Shown here: positions 27,145 through 35,800 of the stretch, piece by piece
How the letters are laid out: each line of letters begins with the position of its first letter
Position numbering within the stretch: the first letter of the stretch is position 1
Assembly (NCBI RefSeq): GCF_002161235.1
Contig: NZ_NFHE01000004.1
Coordinates: 62,001-126,000, forward strand
From: Pseudoflavonifractor sp. An85
Lineage (GTDB): Bacteria > Bacillota > Clostridia > Oscillospirales > Oscillospiraceae
Direction: 5' to 3'
Length of the DNA stretch: 64,000 bases
The notes under the pieces: model-generated
Told to the model about the DNA's origin: nothing
The model's database searches: none
What the model saw: only the letters and a program-made list of their open reading frames with translations
Program-made: the position numbers and the translations under genes

Positions 27145-28951
27145 GTTTTCTAAGCCAAGGCTGATCCTCTATGTGTGTGGGATGATTCCGGTAGCCTGGT
27201 GTGGGTTGCTGCTGGCTCCTTACCTGGAAGGTGGACTGCCGGGGATCGTTGCCAATGCAGCAGCTGCATTTGAAAGCCCGTTTCGGGTGCAATGGTGCCA
27301 GAACAGTGTGAAGTCAGTCCTTATTTTTTGGCTGCTATATGGGTGCATTTTGGGTATCTACTTATCCACAAACCGCAATTACAGACGCAGAGAAGAACAC
27401 GGTTCCGCTAGATGGGGATCGCCCAGTGCTGTGAATAAGAAATATGCCAGCAAGGTGAAAACCGAAAACAAGATTCTGACCCAGAACGTGGCCATTGGCC
27501 TGGACGGGCGGAAACATCAGCGAAACCTCAATATCCTCTGTTGTGGTGGCTCTGGTGCAGGTAAAACCAGATTCTTTGCCAAGGATAATATCATGAACTG
27601 CAATACCAGCTTCGTGGTATTGGACCCAAAGGGTGAGCTGCTGCGAGATACTGGAAATCTCTTGGAGTCGAATGGCTATGTGATTAAGGTCGTTGATCTT
27701 GTCAACATGGACCGGAGCCATTGTTACAATCCCTTTGTGTACCTGCGCAGTGATAATGACATCCAGCGTCTGGTAACAAATCTCTTCAAGAATACCACGC
27801 CCAAAGGAACACAGACCCAGGACCCGTTCTGGGACCAGGCAGCTACTATGCTGTTACTGGCTCTGGTGTTTTACCTCTATTATGAGGCACCACCAGAGGA
27901 GCAGAATTTCCCCATGGTCATGGAAATGATTCGAGCCGGAGAGGTGCGAGAGGATGACGATGAATACCAGTCTCCCCTCGATGAGCTGTTCGATCGGCTG
28001 GAGCGGCGTAACCCGGAGCACATTGCCCTGAAGTATTATCGAAGCTACCACTCTGGTTCTGCCAAGACGTTGAAGTCCATTCAAATCACCCTGATTTCTC
28101 GCTTGGAGAAGTTTAATTTGACTTCCTTGGCCAGTATCACGCAGCATGACGAGATGGAACTGTGGAGCCTCGGAGAACAGAAGACGGCTGTGTTCGCTGT
28201 CATCCCAGATAACGACAGCTCCTTTAACTTCATCGTCGGTATGCTGTATACCCAGCTCTTTCAGCAGCTCTATTACCAGGCCGATGTGGTACACGTAGGA
28301 CGGCTCCCCATCCACGTTCACTTTGTCATGGACGAGTTCGCCAACGTGGCACTGCCCGATGAATTCGACAAGCTGCTGGCCACCATGAGAAGTCGTGAGA
28401 TCTCTGTATCCATCATCATCCAGAACCTGGCGCAGCTGAAGGCTCTGTTTGAAAAGCAGTGGGAAAGCATCGTAGGCAACTGCGATGAATTTCTCTACCT
28501 GGGCGGCAATGAGCAGTCTACCCACAAGTATGTGTCCGAGCTGCTGGGGAAGGAAACCATTGACATGAATACCTATGGGCAGTCCAAGGGACGGAATGGA
28601 AGTTACTCCACCAACTGGCAGCTGGCAGGCCGAGAGCTGATGACCCCCGATGAAGTGCGTATGATGGATAACCGCTACGCACTTTTATTTATCCGGGGAG
28701 AGCGCCCCATTATGGACCTCAAATATGACATCATGAAGCATCCAAACCTGGCTCTTACCACCGATGGTGGTGCCCCGGCCTATGTGCATGGAGAGGATAC
28801 CCGCAGCTTTGCCAGTATCATCGTTGATGAACAACTGTTAGAACAGGCCGTAGCCTATGAGGGTGCGGCCTCCAATTATGAGCTTCTTTCAGAACAGGAG
28901 CTGGAAGAATATTTGAATTATATGGAGGAACAACAATATGAAAATCAATAA
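27131..28951 (+). CDS. Type IV coupling protein VirD4/TraG
   Basis: The 606-residue membrane ATPase links the relaxosome to the secretion channel. Two N-terminal membrane helices (about 12-32 and 58-78) precede the nucleotide-binding domain: Walker A CCGGSGAGKTRF at about residue 136-147, the NTSFVVLDPKGELLRDTG segment, and Walker B VHFVMDEFANVALPD near 395-410. GTG at 27131 is the start. It is embedded in the tra cluster. Confidence 0.93.
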   Translation: MRQDKFSKPRLILYVCGMIPVAWCGLLLAPYLEGGLPGIVANAAAAFESPFRVQWCQNSVKSVLIFWLLYGCILGIYLSTNRNYRRREEHGSARWGSPSAVNKKYASKVKTENKILTQNVAIGLDGRKHQRNLNILCCGGSGAGKTRFFAKDNIMNCNTSFVVLDPKGELLRDTGNLLESNGYVIKVVDLVNMDRSHCYNPFVYLRSDNDIQRLVTNLFKNTTPKGTQTQDPFWDQAATMLLLALVFYLYYEAPPEEQNFPMVMEMIRAGEVREDDDEYQSPLDELFDRLERRNPEHIALKYYRSYHSGSAKTLKSIQITLISRLEKFNLTSLASITQHDEMELWSLGEQKTAVFAVIPDNDSSFNFIVGMLYTQLFQQLYYQADVVHVGRLPIHVHFVMDEFANVALPDEFDKLLATMRSREISVSIIIQNLAQLKALFEKQWESIVGNCDEFLYLGGNEQSTHKYVSELLGKETIDMNTYGQSKGRNGSYSTNWQLAGRELMTPDEVRMMDNRYALLFIRGERPIMDLKYDIMKHPNLALTTDGGAPAYVHGEDTRSFASIIVDEQLLEQAVAYEGAASNYELLSEQELEEYLNYMEEQQYENQ

Positions 28952-29297
28952 GAAGCATGAAGCCAACATCCAGCGCAAATTGACCGCCCCGAATAAGGAA
29001 AAGAATTGGTTTCGTCGCTATGCCATGACTGTGTTGGCCATGGCGATTCTGGTGGGCCTGACTGCTCCGGCGCACGCAGAAGGAAGTGACCCTGTTACTG
29101 TGGTCAATAACCTGTCTGATCTCATTTTCGCCCTCATCAAAGCTGTGGGTGGAATTATCGTTGGCTGGGGTATTGTCCAGGTTGGCTTGTCCATTCAGTC
29201 GCATGATCCCTCTCAGCGGTCCAACGGGATTCTCGCGGCCCTGGGTGGACTTATCATCTTTTTCGCCAAGGAAATCCTCACACTCATCTCTGGCTGA
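28938..29297 (+). CDS. Maff2-family small membrane protein (VirB2-like)
   Basis: The 119-residue protein has a membrane segment resembling a signal peptide (about residues 30-52, ending in APAHAEG) and two hydrophobic helices (about 62-82 and 95-115). This matches the Maff2 family of ICE proteins, which sit where the VirB2-type pilin lies in other systems. It overlaps virD4 by 14 bases. A GC-rich hairpin without T tract (29310-29332) follows and may stabilize the mRNA. Confidence 0.8.
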   Translation: MKINKKHEANIQRKLTAPNKEKNWFRRYAMTVLAMAILVGLTAPAHAEGSDPVTVVNNLSDLIFALIKAVGGIIVGWGIVQVGLSIQSHDPSQRSNGILAALGGLIIFFAKEILTLISG

Positions 29298-29354
29298 TAA
29301 AAATACGTGGGGGCGGGTGACTTTCCCGCCCCTCACTTGAAAGGAGGCTTTTGA

Positions 29355-30191
29355 ATGTCGGACAACTGGGTGGTTCAGAACCTTCAGGACATATTGAATC
29401 GCTGGAATTCCACCCTGAGTGATATTTGGACACTGATAACGATGTCGCCAGAAAACTTCCAGGGAGGAGCGATTTGGCGCATCGTACTCAATATCCATGG
29501 TGCATTACAAGCAATAGGCTATTCGCTGCTTGTGCTGTTTTTCTTGGTTGGTGTTGTAAAAACCTGTGGCACATTCGTAGAGATGAAAAGACCGGAACAG
29601 GTATTTAGAATTTTTATCCGCTTTGCAATTGCCAAAGGGGTTATAACCTACGGGATGGAGCTGATGTTGGCACTGCTCAGTATCGTGCAGGGTGTCATCT
29701 CAACCATTATGAATTCCGCAGGCTTTGGAACACCACAAGATACCGTGCTTCCCCAGGAAATCATTGATGCCGTGGAGGATTGCGGGTTTGTAGAATCCAT
29801 ACCTCTCTGGGCCATTACGATGATTGGTGGACTGCTGGTGACGGTGCTGTGCTTCATCATGATATTTAGCGTATATGGCCGCTTTTTTCGCCTGTATATG
29901 TACACAGCCATTGCTCCCATTCCACTGTCCAGCTTTGCGGGATCGCCCACCCAGAGCGTGGGAATCAGCTTTTTGAAGAGCTATGCTGCGGTCTGTTTGG
30001 AAGGAGCGATCATTGTCCTGGCTTGTGTAATTTTTTCCGTGTTTGCCTCATCGCCACCCACCGTCAATCCGGATGCCGCAGCCGCCACGATGGTTTGGAA
30101 CTACATCGCAGAGTTGGCATTTAATATGCTGATCCTGGTAGGGACGGTAAAAATGGCTGATCGTGTTGTCAAGGAAATGATGGGCCTGTAA
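29355..30191 (+). CDS. VirB6/TrbL-like conjugation membrane protein
   Basis: The 278-residue protein has about six transmembrane helices (clusters near residues 45-70, 82-100, 150-175, 180-195, 205-235 and 250-270) and the segment YMYTAIAPIPLSSFAG, characteristic of the TrbL/VirB6-like proteins of CTn elements (CD0411 type). It likely forms the inner part of the mating channel. Confidence 0.85.
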   Translation: MSDNWVVQNLQDILNRWNSTLSDIWTLITMSPENFQGGAIWRIVLNIHGALQAIGYSLLVLFFLVGVVKTCGTFVEMKRPEQVFRIFIRFAIAKGVITYGMELMLALLSIVQGVISTIMNSAGFGTPQDTVLPQEIIDAVEDCGFVESIPLWAITMIGGLLVTVLCFIMIFSVYGRFFRLYMYTAIAPIPLSSFAGSPTQSVGISFLKSYAAVCLEGAIIVLACVIFSVFASSPPTVNPDAAAATMVWNYIAELAFNMLILVGTVKMADRVVKEMMGL

Positions 30192-30204
30192 AGGAGGACG
30201 AATT

Positions 30205-30573
30205 TTGGAGGTTAAAATCAATCGAGAAATTCGAGAATTCACAGAAGCAATCTTTTTTGGACTGTCTTTAAGACAGACTGTGTGTTCTGTTTTAGCTGCT
30301 GCATCAGCTGTTGGCACCTATTTTCTTTTTGAACCTCATTTGGGGAACGAGATTGTCAGCTGGCTGTGTATTGTGGCTGCGGTACCATTTGGAGCCATGG
30401 GGTTTGTCCGCTATCACGGAATGACGGCGGAGCAGTTTTTCTGGGCTTGGATTCGTTCTGAGTTTCTGACGCCAAAGCATCTCGTATTCCGGGCCAACAA
30501 CATCTACCACGAAGCTATGCGGGTAAAGCCTGCTAAGAAGGATAAAAAGAAGGTGAAAGCAAAGCATGAATAG
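30205..30573 (+). CDS. PrgI-family (VirB3-like) protein
   Basis: The 122-residue protein has a VKINREIREFTEAIFFGLSLRQ start and two adjacent membrane helices (about 30-48 and 52-70), followed by a basic tail. This is the PrgI family, the VirB3 counterpart next to VirB4. The TTG start at 30205 is supported by AAGGAGG. It overlaps virB4 by 8 bases. Confidence 0.88.
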   Translation: MEVKINREIREFTEAIFFGLSLRQTVCSVLAAASAVGTYFLFEPHLGNEIVSWLCIVAAVPFGAMGFVRYHGMTAEQFFWAWIRSEFLTPKHLVFRANNIYHEAMRVKPAKKDKKKVKAKHE

Positions 30574-32902
30574 AATCATTCGGAAGTTAAAACAACGGGA
30601 AAAAGAGCCATTCCACATTCCCGGCAAGGTGCAGGATATTCTTCCTATCCGACGTGCGTGGGAAGATGGCGTGTTTCAGGTAGGGAAGAAGTTTTCCAGG
30701 ACCTATCGGTTCACCGATGTGAACTATCAGGTGGCATCCAAGGCAGACCAGGAGAGTATGTTTTTGCAGTACTCGGATTTGCTGAATGCCCTGGACAGCG
30801 AAGCCACTGCCAAAATCACGATTTCCAACCACCCCATCAATCGCAAAAGCTATGAGGAGGCCATTCTTCTGTCCCTGTGTGGGGACAGCCTGGACGAGTA
30901 TCGACAGGAGGTCAACCAACTGCTCATGGACAAGGCCATGGGTAGTCATGGGCTGGTGCAGGAGAAATTCATCACATCTTCCGTGGTAAAAAAGAATATC
31001 GAGGAAGCCAGAAACTATTTCTCCCGTGTGGGGACAGAATATACCACCTACTATGGACGCCTGGGGTCTCGTTGTACTGAATTGGATGCAGTGGAACGGC
31101 TGCGGATTTTCCACGATTTTTTCTGGCCGGAACATGCTTCCAGTTACCACATGGATTTCAAAGAAATGATGAAGAAAGGGCATGATTTTCGAGACTACAT
31201 TTGCCCGGATTCTGTGGAGAAGCACAGCGATTACCTTCGCTTGGGGAAACGGTATGCCCGTGTGCTTTATCTGAAGGATTACGCCTCCTTCATCAAGGAC
31301 TCCATGGTGACCGAGCTGACCAATTTGAATCGCCAGCTCATGCTCTCCATTGATATTTGCCCCGTCTCCACCGATGAGTCTATGCGGATCATTGAGAATA
31401 TTGTGATGGGCGTGGAAAAGAACATCAACGATTGGCAGAGGCGTCAAAATGCCAATAATAATTTTTCTGCCATTATTCCCTATGATATGGAATTGCAGAG
31501 AAAAGAGGCCAGAGAGTACATCAATGATGTTAACACACGGGATCAACGCATGATGTTTGCTGTTCTCACCATGGTACATGTGGCAGACACCAAGGAAGAG
31601 CTGGATCGGGATACGGAGACTATTTTGGCCATTGCCCGCAGTCACATGTGCCAGATGGCGGTGCTGCGATACCAGCAGCTGGATGGCCTCCAGACGGTAT
31701 TGCCCTTTGGAATCCGAAAAATTGACGCCTTTCGCACTCTGACCACCGAGTCTGTGGCTGTGTTTATGCCCTTCAAGGTCCAGGAAATCATGGACCGGGG
31801 CGGAATCTACTTCGGAGAGAATGCCATCTCTCACAACCTCATCATGTGTAATCTGGAAAATCTTATGAATCAGTCCACCTTTATTTTGGGTGTGCCCGGG
31901 TCGGGTAAATCCTTTACGGCAAAACTACAGATTTTCCTCATGCTTCTGAGTACAGGTGACGATATCCTGATTTGTGACCCAGAAGGCGAGTATGCGAGCA
32001 TGTTGCGAGGGATCGATAATGTCACCATAGCCAATATTTCCGCCAGTGGTGGAGACAGACTCAACGCTATGTACATGGAGGAGGGATACGGTGGGGAAGA
32101 CCCGCTGGTGGAAAAATCCCAGTTTATCATGTCTCTGCTGGAGCGCATTGACAAAACGGCTGTTGGGGCAAAGCAGCATTCCATCATCGACCGCTGTGTG
32201 GAGTATGTGTATGAGGATGCAAAGAAATCCGGTCATGTGGCTACACTTTGCCACTTGAGAGAAAAGCTGCTGGAGCAGCCAAACCCGGAAGCCCAGGATC
32301 TGGCCCTGGCCCTGGAGCTGTACACCAGAGGCTCCCTCAACATCTTTGGGCGGGAGAGCACGGTGGATTTGAACAAACGTGTGGTGGTCTTTGACATTCA
32401 TGGACTAGGAGAGCAGCTAAAACCTGCAGGACTACTGGTCATCACCGACACTATGCTCAACCGTGTGGCTCAGAACTGGAAGAAGGGGAGGCGGACCCAT
32501 GTCATCATTGATGAGTTTCATGTGGTATTTGAAAATGAATTCTCCGCTGCCTTTTTCAATTCTGCTTGGCGTCAGTTCCGCAAGCGCAATGCCTACCCCA
32601 CGGCCATTACCCAGAATGTTGAGTATCTTCTGGACTCAGTGCAGGCCAGTACCATGCTTTCCAACAGTGAATTTATCGTGATGCTCAACCAGGCAGCCAA
32701 GGATCGGGAGAAGCTGGGAGAACTGCTGAATATTTCAGATGAACAGATGAGCTATGTCACCAATGCGGAGCCTGGCTGTGGACTAATCCGCTATGGAGGC
32801 GCAGTGGTGCCCTTTGTCAACCGTTTCCCTAAGAATACAAAAATGTATCAACGCATGACAACTCGCCCCGGCGAGGGCGATTTTGCAGGAGGACAGGCAT
32901 AG
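30566..32902 (+). CDS. VirB4-family conjugation ATPase
   Basis: The 778-residue cytoplasmic ATPase energizes the type IV secretion system. Walker A is GVPGSGKSF at about residue 442-450. ICDPEGEYASM and the Walker B region HVIIDEFHVVF (about 645-655) follow. The N-terminal half has the usual ICE TraE/TrsE features. The gene ends within a strong hairpin terminator. Confidence 0.93.
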   Translation: MNRIIRKLKQREKEPFHIPGKVQDILPIRRAWEDGVFQVGKKFSRTYRFTDVNYQVASKADQESMFLQYSDLLNALDSEATAKITISNHPINRKSYEEAILLSLCGDSLDEYRQEVNQLLMDKAMGSHGLVQEKFITSSVVKKNIEEARNYFSRVGTEYTTYYGRLGSRCTELDAVERLRIFHDFFWPEHASSYHMDFKEMMKKGHDFRDYICPDSVEKHSDYLRLGKRYARVLYLKDYASFIKDSMVTELTNLNRQLMLSIDICPVSTDESMRIIENIVMGVEKNINDWQRRQNANNNFSAIIPYDMELQRKEAREYINDVNTRDQRMMFAVLTMVHVADTKEELDRDTETILAIARSHMCQMAVLRYQQLDGLQTVLPFGIRKIDAFRTLTTESVAVFMPFKVQEIMDRGGIYFGENAISHNLIMCNLENLMNQSTFILGVPGSGKSFTAKLQIFLMLLSTGDDILICDPEGEYASMLRGIDNVTIANISASGGDRLNAMYMEEGYGGEDPLVEKSQFIMSLLERIDKTAVGAKQHSIIDRCVEYVYEDAKKSGHVATLCHLREKLLEQPNPEAQDLALALELYTRGSLNIFGRESTVDLNKRVVVFDIHGLGEQLKPAGLLVITDTMLNRVAQNWKKGRRTHVIIDEFHVVFENEFSAAFFNSAWRQFRKRNAYPTAITQNVEYLLDSVQASTMLSNSEFIVMLNQAAKDREKLGELLNISDEQMSYVTNAEPGCGLIRYGGAVVPFVNRFPKNTKMYQRMTTRPGEGDFAGGQA

Positions 32903-32920
32903 GCCTGTCCTCCCGTTTTT
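32888..32920 (+). terminator. Terminator overlapping the virB4 stop codon
   Basis: An 11-base-pair perfect stem GGAGGACAGGC/GCCTGTCCTCC (32888-32898 with 32903-32913) has a four-base loop and is followed by CGTTTTT. It would reduce transcription into the hydrolase gene. Confidence 0.85.
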
Positions 32921-32946
32921 AGTGTTACAGAAGGGGGTTATGCCAT

Positions 32947-34740
32947 TTGAGGGACATTAAAGTGAAAGAAACCATCAAAGACATCAAACTGCTGAATAAA
33001 GCGGTGACGGTGGGCAGCCATACCCTTGATGCGGGGAACCGAGTGAAGACACGCGCCACTAGTTTTGCCAGTGGCAAGGAAGGGTCGGCCCATGAATATG
33101 CCCAGGAGAATTTGCAGGGGGCCATAAAGGACGGTGTCTCGGATGCCAGGAGAGATCTCACCGCTGGTGTAAAAGCCGGAGTTAAGGCCGGATGGCGGAG
33201 AGGGAAAAAGGAGTATCAAAAATATAAAGAACGCCATGCAGCACAAGAGTGCGATGCTCCGGTGCAAGGTGGGCGAGGAAGTGAAACATCCTCTCAGGCA
33301 TATCAAAAAGGCAAGACATACGCTCAGGAGAAAGTGCAGCGATCTTACCGCATCAAAAGCAGCTCTAAAGGAGTTTCTGCATCATCCAAGGCAAAACGCC
33401 CGATTGAGATGACAGGGAAAGACGCCCTGAATACAGCCAAAGGGTCCATGCGAAAGGCTGGTAAGACCGTAAAGACCGCACAGAGATCCTCCCAGGTGGC
33501 AGTACAAGGCGCCAGCAAGACTGCTGCCGCTGCCAGGCAATCCGCGATTGCTGTTGCCAGAACATCCAGGGCGACGGCACAACTTAGTCAGGCTACTGCT
33601 CGAATCTCATCTTCTATGGCCAGAAGAGCAGCACATGTGGCGATTTCTGTGGTAAAAGGCGTCTTTGTAGGAATGAAAGTATTGTTGTCTGCCCTGGTTG
33701 CAGGAGGCACTGTTGCCGTGATGACTGTGGTAGTCCTGTGTGTGGTTGGTCTGATTGCTGGCTCGTTTTTTGGAATCTTCTTCTCCAATGCTGATGCCGG
33801 AGATGCTATGACGCTGCAACAGGTGGTTCGAGAGATCAACCAGGAGTACCAGGATGAATTAGATCACATCAAGACATCGGTGGCCCACGATGTGTTGGAA
33901 ATGTCCGGCTCACGAGCCGTATGGCCGGAGGTGCTGTCTGTCTATTCGGTGAAAACTACTACAGATCCAGAACATCCACAGGAAGTGGCTACGATGACAG
34001 AGGATAAGAAGCGGCTGCTGGAGGATATATTTTGGGAAATGAATCAGATCGACCATCGAACAGAATCGAAAACGGAGACCGAAGTGGTGGAAACTGACGA
34101 TGGGAATGGAAACATCCTAGAGGAAGAAGTCTCTGTAACCAACATCTATCTGTACATTACCGTAAGCCACAAGACAGCCGAGGAAATGGTACAAGCATAC
34201 CATTTTGACCAAGAGCAGAAAGAAATGATGGTAGAGTTGCTGGACGAGGAAAATGCTTCCTTGTGGACATCTGTGCTATACGGCATTGGAGCCTCTGATG
34301 AACAAATCGTTGCAGTAGCACTTTCCCAGGTTGGAAATGTGGGGGGAGAGCCGTACTGGTCCTGGTATGGCTTCAGCTCTCATGTGGAGTGGTGTGCGTG
34401 CTTTGTCTCCTGGTGCGCCAACGAGTGTGGTTACATCGAAAACGGAATCATCCCTAAATTTGCTGGATGTGTCGGCGGCATCAACTGGTTCAAGGAACGT
34501 GGTCAATGGGCTGACAACAGCATAGAGCCAACACCTGGTATGCTGATCTTCTTTGACTGGGATGACCCAGATGGCCTATCTGGTCCCCAGGATGGATTAT
34601 CGGATCATGTGGGTATTGTGGAGAAGGTGGAAGGTGGGCGTGTCTACACCATCGAAGGAAATTCTGGGGACGCATGCCGGCAGAGAAGTTACCCTGTTGG
34701 GTATTATGAAATTATGGGATATGGCATGCCGGCATACTAA
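32947..34740 (+). CDS. CHAP-domain cell-wall hydrolase of the conjugation system
   Basis: The 597-residue protein has a long basic, Ala/Lys/Ser-rich cytoplasmic N-terminal region (to about 235), a transmembrane helix (about 240-280), an extracytoplasmic region and a C-terminal CHAP domain (from about 455) with catalytic Cys in EWCACFVSWCA and His in SDHVGIVE. It is the VirB1/CwlT-like peptidoglycan hydrolase that opens the wall for the mating channel. TTG at 32947 is the start, after a GGGGG-rich ribosome site. A second lytic domain between the helix and CHAP was not recognised. Confidence 0.85.
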   Translation: MRDIKVKETIKDIKLLNKAVTVGSHTLDAGNRVKTRATSFASGKEGSAHEYAQENLQGAIKDGVSDARRDLTAGVKAGVKAGWRRGKKEYQKYKERHAAQECDAPVQGGRGSETSSQAYQKGKTYAQEKVQRSYRIKSSSKGVSASSKAKRPIEMTGKDALNTAKGSMRKAGKTVKTAQRSSQVAVQGASKTAAAARQSAIAVARTSRATAQLSQATARISSSMARRAAHVAISVVKGVFVGMKVLLSALVAGGTVAVMTVVVLCVVGLIAGSFFGIFFSNADAGDAMTLQQVVREINQEYQDELDHIKTSVAHDVLEMSGSRAVWPEVLSVYSVKTTTDPEHPQEVATMTEDKKRLLEDIFWEMNQIDHRTESKTETEVVETDDGNGNILEEEVSVTNIYLYITVSHKTAEEMVQAYHFDQEQKEMMVELLDEENASLWTSVLYGIGASDEQIVAVALSQVGNVGGEPYWSWYGFSSHVEWCACFVSWCANECGYIENGIIPKFAGCVGGINWFKERGQWADNSIEPTPGMLIFFDWDDPDGLSGPQDGLSDHVGIVEKVEGGRVYTIEGNSGDACRQRSYPVGYYEIMGYGMPAY

Positions 34741-34761
34741 CAACAGGGAGGGAGACAAGAG

Positions 34762-35508
34762 TTGACAAGGAGAAAACGAGCGGTTTTGAGTGGAATTATG
34801 CTGATTTTGGTACTAGCTGTGGGTGGAACTGCTGGACAGAGCAAGGAAGCGTCTATTTCCAACGAGGAAAGAGAATCGGCGTCTTCCGTTACCAGTCCGA
34901 TACCCACATCTCCAGCTCCAGAGGCGAAACCTACGCCCACTGCGGGTCCCACACCTGTACCTACGCCTGAACTGTCTTCGACTCCAGTGGCACCGACAAC
35001 GTCCACGCCAGAGCCAACCCCAGAACCTATCAAGAACCCTGAGCCTACACCCAGGCCGACCCAATCTCCAGATGGGGTGGTGGAGGAAATGGCCAGCCGT
35101 CCGGGGATGATCGGACGGCTGACCATTGCGGATGTTGGGATCAATGTGGCTCTCTTTGGGCGTGATCTCCGTGAGGATAACCAGGCGATTGTTGATGCAG
35201 TTGATAGTGCAGCCTATATCTACACTGATGTACTTGGAGACGTTCGAGACATCATATCTGACCATGACAATCAAGGCTTTGACGGAATCAAACGGGCTGT
35301 AGTAGGTCAGACAGTTGCCACTATTGATTTTGGAACGCAGCAAGAAAAGTATGTGTGCATAGAAAAATACAACCATGGACAGAACGTGTTGACAGATCTC
35401 CTGGCGGACGATGGCACTTCTGTGCTGTATCAACACAGTCCTGGCTTAATAATGTACACGTGCAATGCAGATGGAAGCGTCACGATTACTTGCTGGACGC
35501 CAATGTAA
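34762..35508 (+). CDS. Sortase-like surface protein with Pro/Thr stalk
   Basis: The 248-residue protein has a membrane anchor (about residues 8-25), a Pro/Thr/Glu-rich stalk (about 48-112) and a C-terminal domain laid out like a sortase: GRLTIADVGINVALF, SDHDNQGFDGI with a His, VVGQTVATI and IMYTCNADGSVTITCW with a Cys in a T-C motif. The usual catalytic Arg after the Cys is not evident, so it may be inactive or a divergent type. TTG start at 34762 follows GGGAGGGAG. Assignment is by fold-like pattern only. Confidence 0.55.
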   Translation: MTRRKRAVLSGIMLILVLAVGGTAGQSKEASISNEERESASSVTSPIPTSPAPEAKPTPTAGPTPVPTPELSSTPVAPTTSTPEPTPEPIKNPEPTPRPTQSPDGVVEEMASRPGMIGRLTIADVGINVALFGRDLREDNQAIVDAVDSAAYIYTDVLGDVRDIISDHDNQGFDGIKRAVVGQTVATIDFGTQQEKYVCIEKYNHGQNVLTDLLADDGTSVLYQHSPGLIMYTCNADGSVTITCWTPM

Positions 35509-35530
35509 AACAGAGGAGGTGAAGAAATTC

Positions 35531-35740
35531 ATGACCAGGGATGAGAAAAATTTAATTTGTCTTTATAATCCTGGCGACCGAAATGGTTTGATAGCGAATC
35601 TGACGGAAATGTGTAAACAGCTAACCCTAGAGGAGACAGAGCTATTAGAACTGACAAACAGTACCCTGGGCAAACTTCGGGACATGACTGATGCCGAGTT
35701 TGAACGGCTGGATTTGTACCTGGATTTTGGTGAAGAATAG
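35531..35740 (+). CDS. TTRAP-like transposon-transfer assisting protein
   Basis: The 69-residue acidic protein (EKNLICLYNPGDRNGLIANL, later KLRDMTDAEFERLDLYLDF) resembles the small TTRAP family commonly encoded in Tn1549-like elements before the large methylase/helicase gene. Role unknown. An ATG after AGGAGGTG gives the start. Confidence 0.75.
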   Translation: MTRDEKNLICLYNPGDRNGLIANLTEMCKQLTLEETELLELTNSTLGKLRDMTDAEFERLDLYLDFGEE

Positions 35741-35752
35741 CATATGAGCAGC

Positions 35753-35781
35753 GGGAAGCCCGATTGGGCTTCCCACTTTTT
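35753..35781 (+). terminator. Terminator between the TTRAP-like gene and the methylase/helicase gene
   Basis: A nine-base-pair perfect stem GGGAAGCCC/GGGCTTCCC (35753-35761 with 35766-35774) is followed by ACTTTTT. The large downstream gene starts only 20 bases later, so it needs readthrough or a promoter within this region. Confidence 0.8.
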
Positions 35782-35800
35782 GTTGAGAGGAGAAAAAGAA

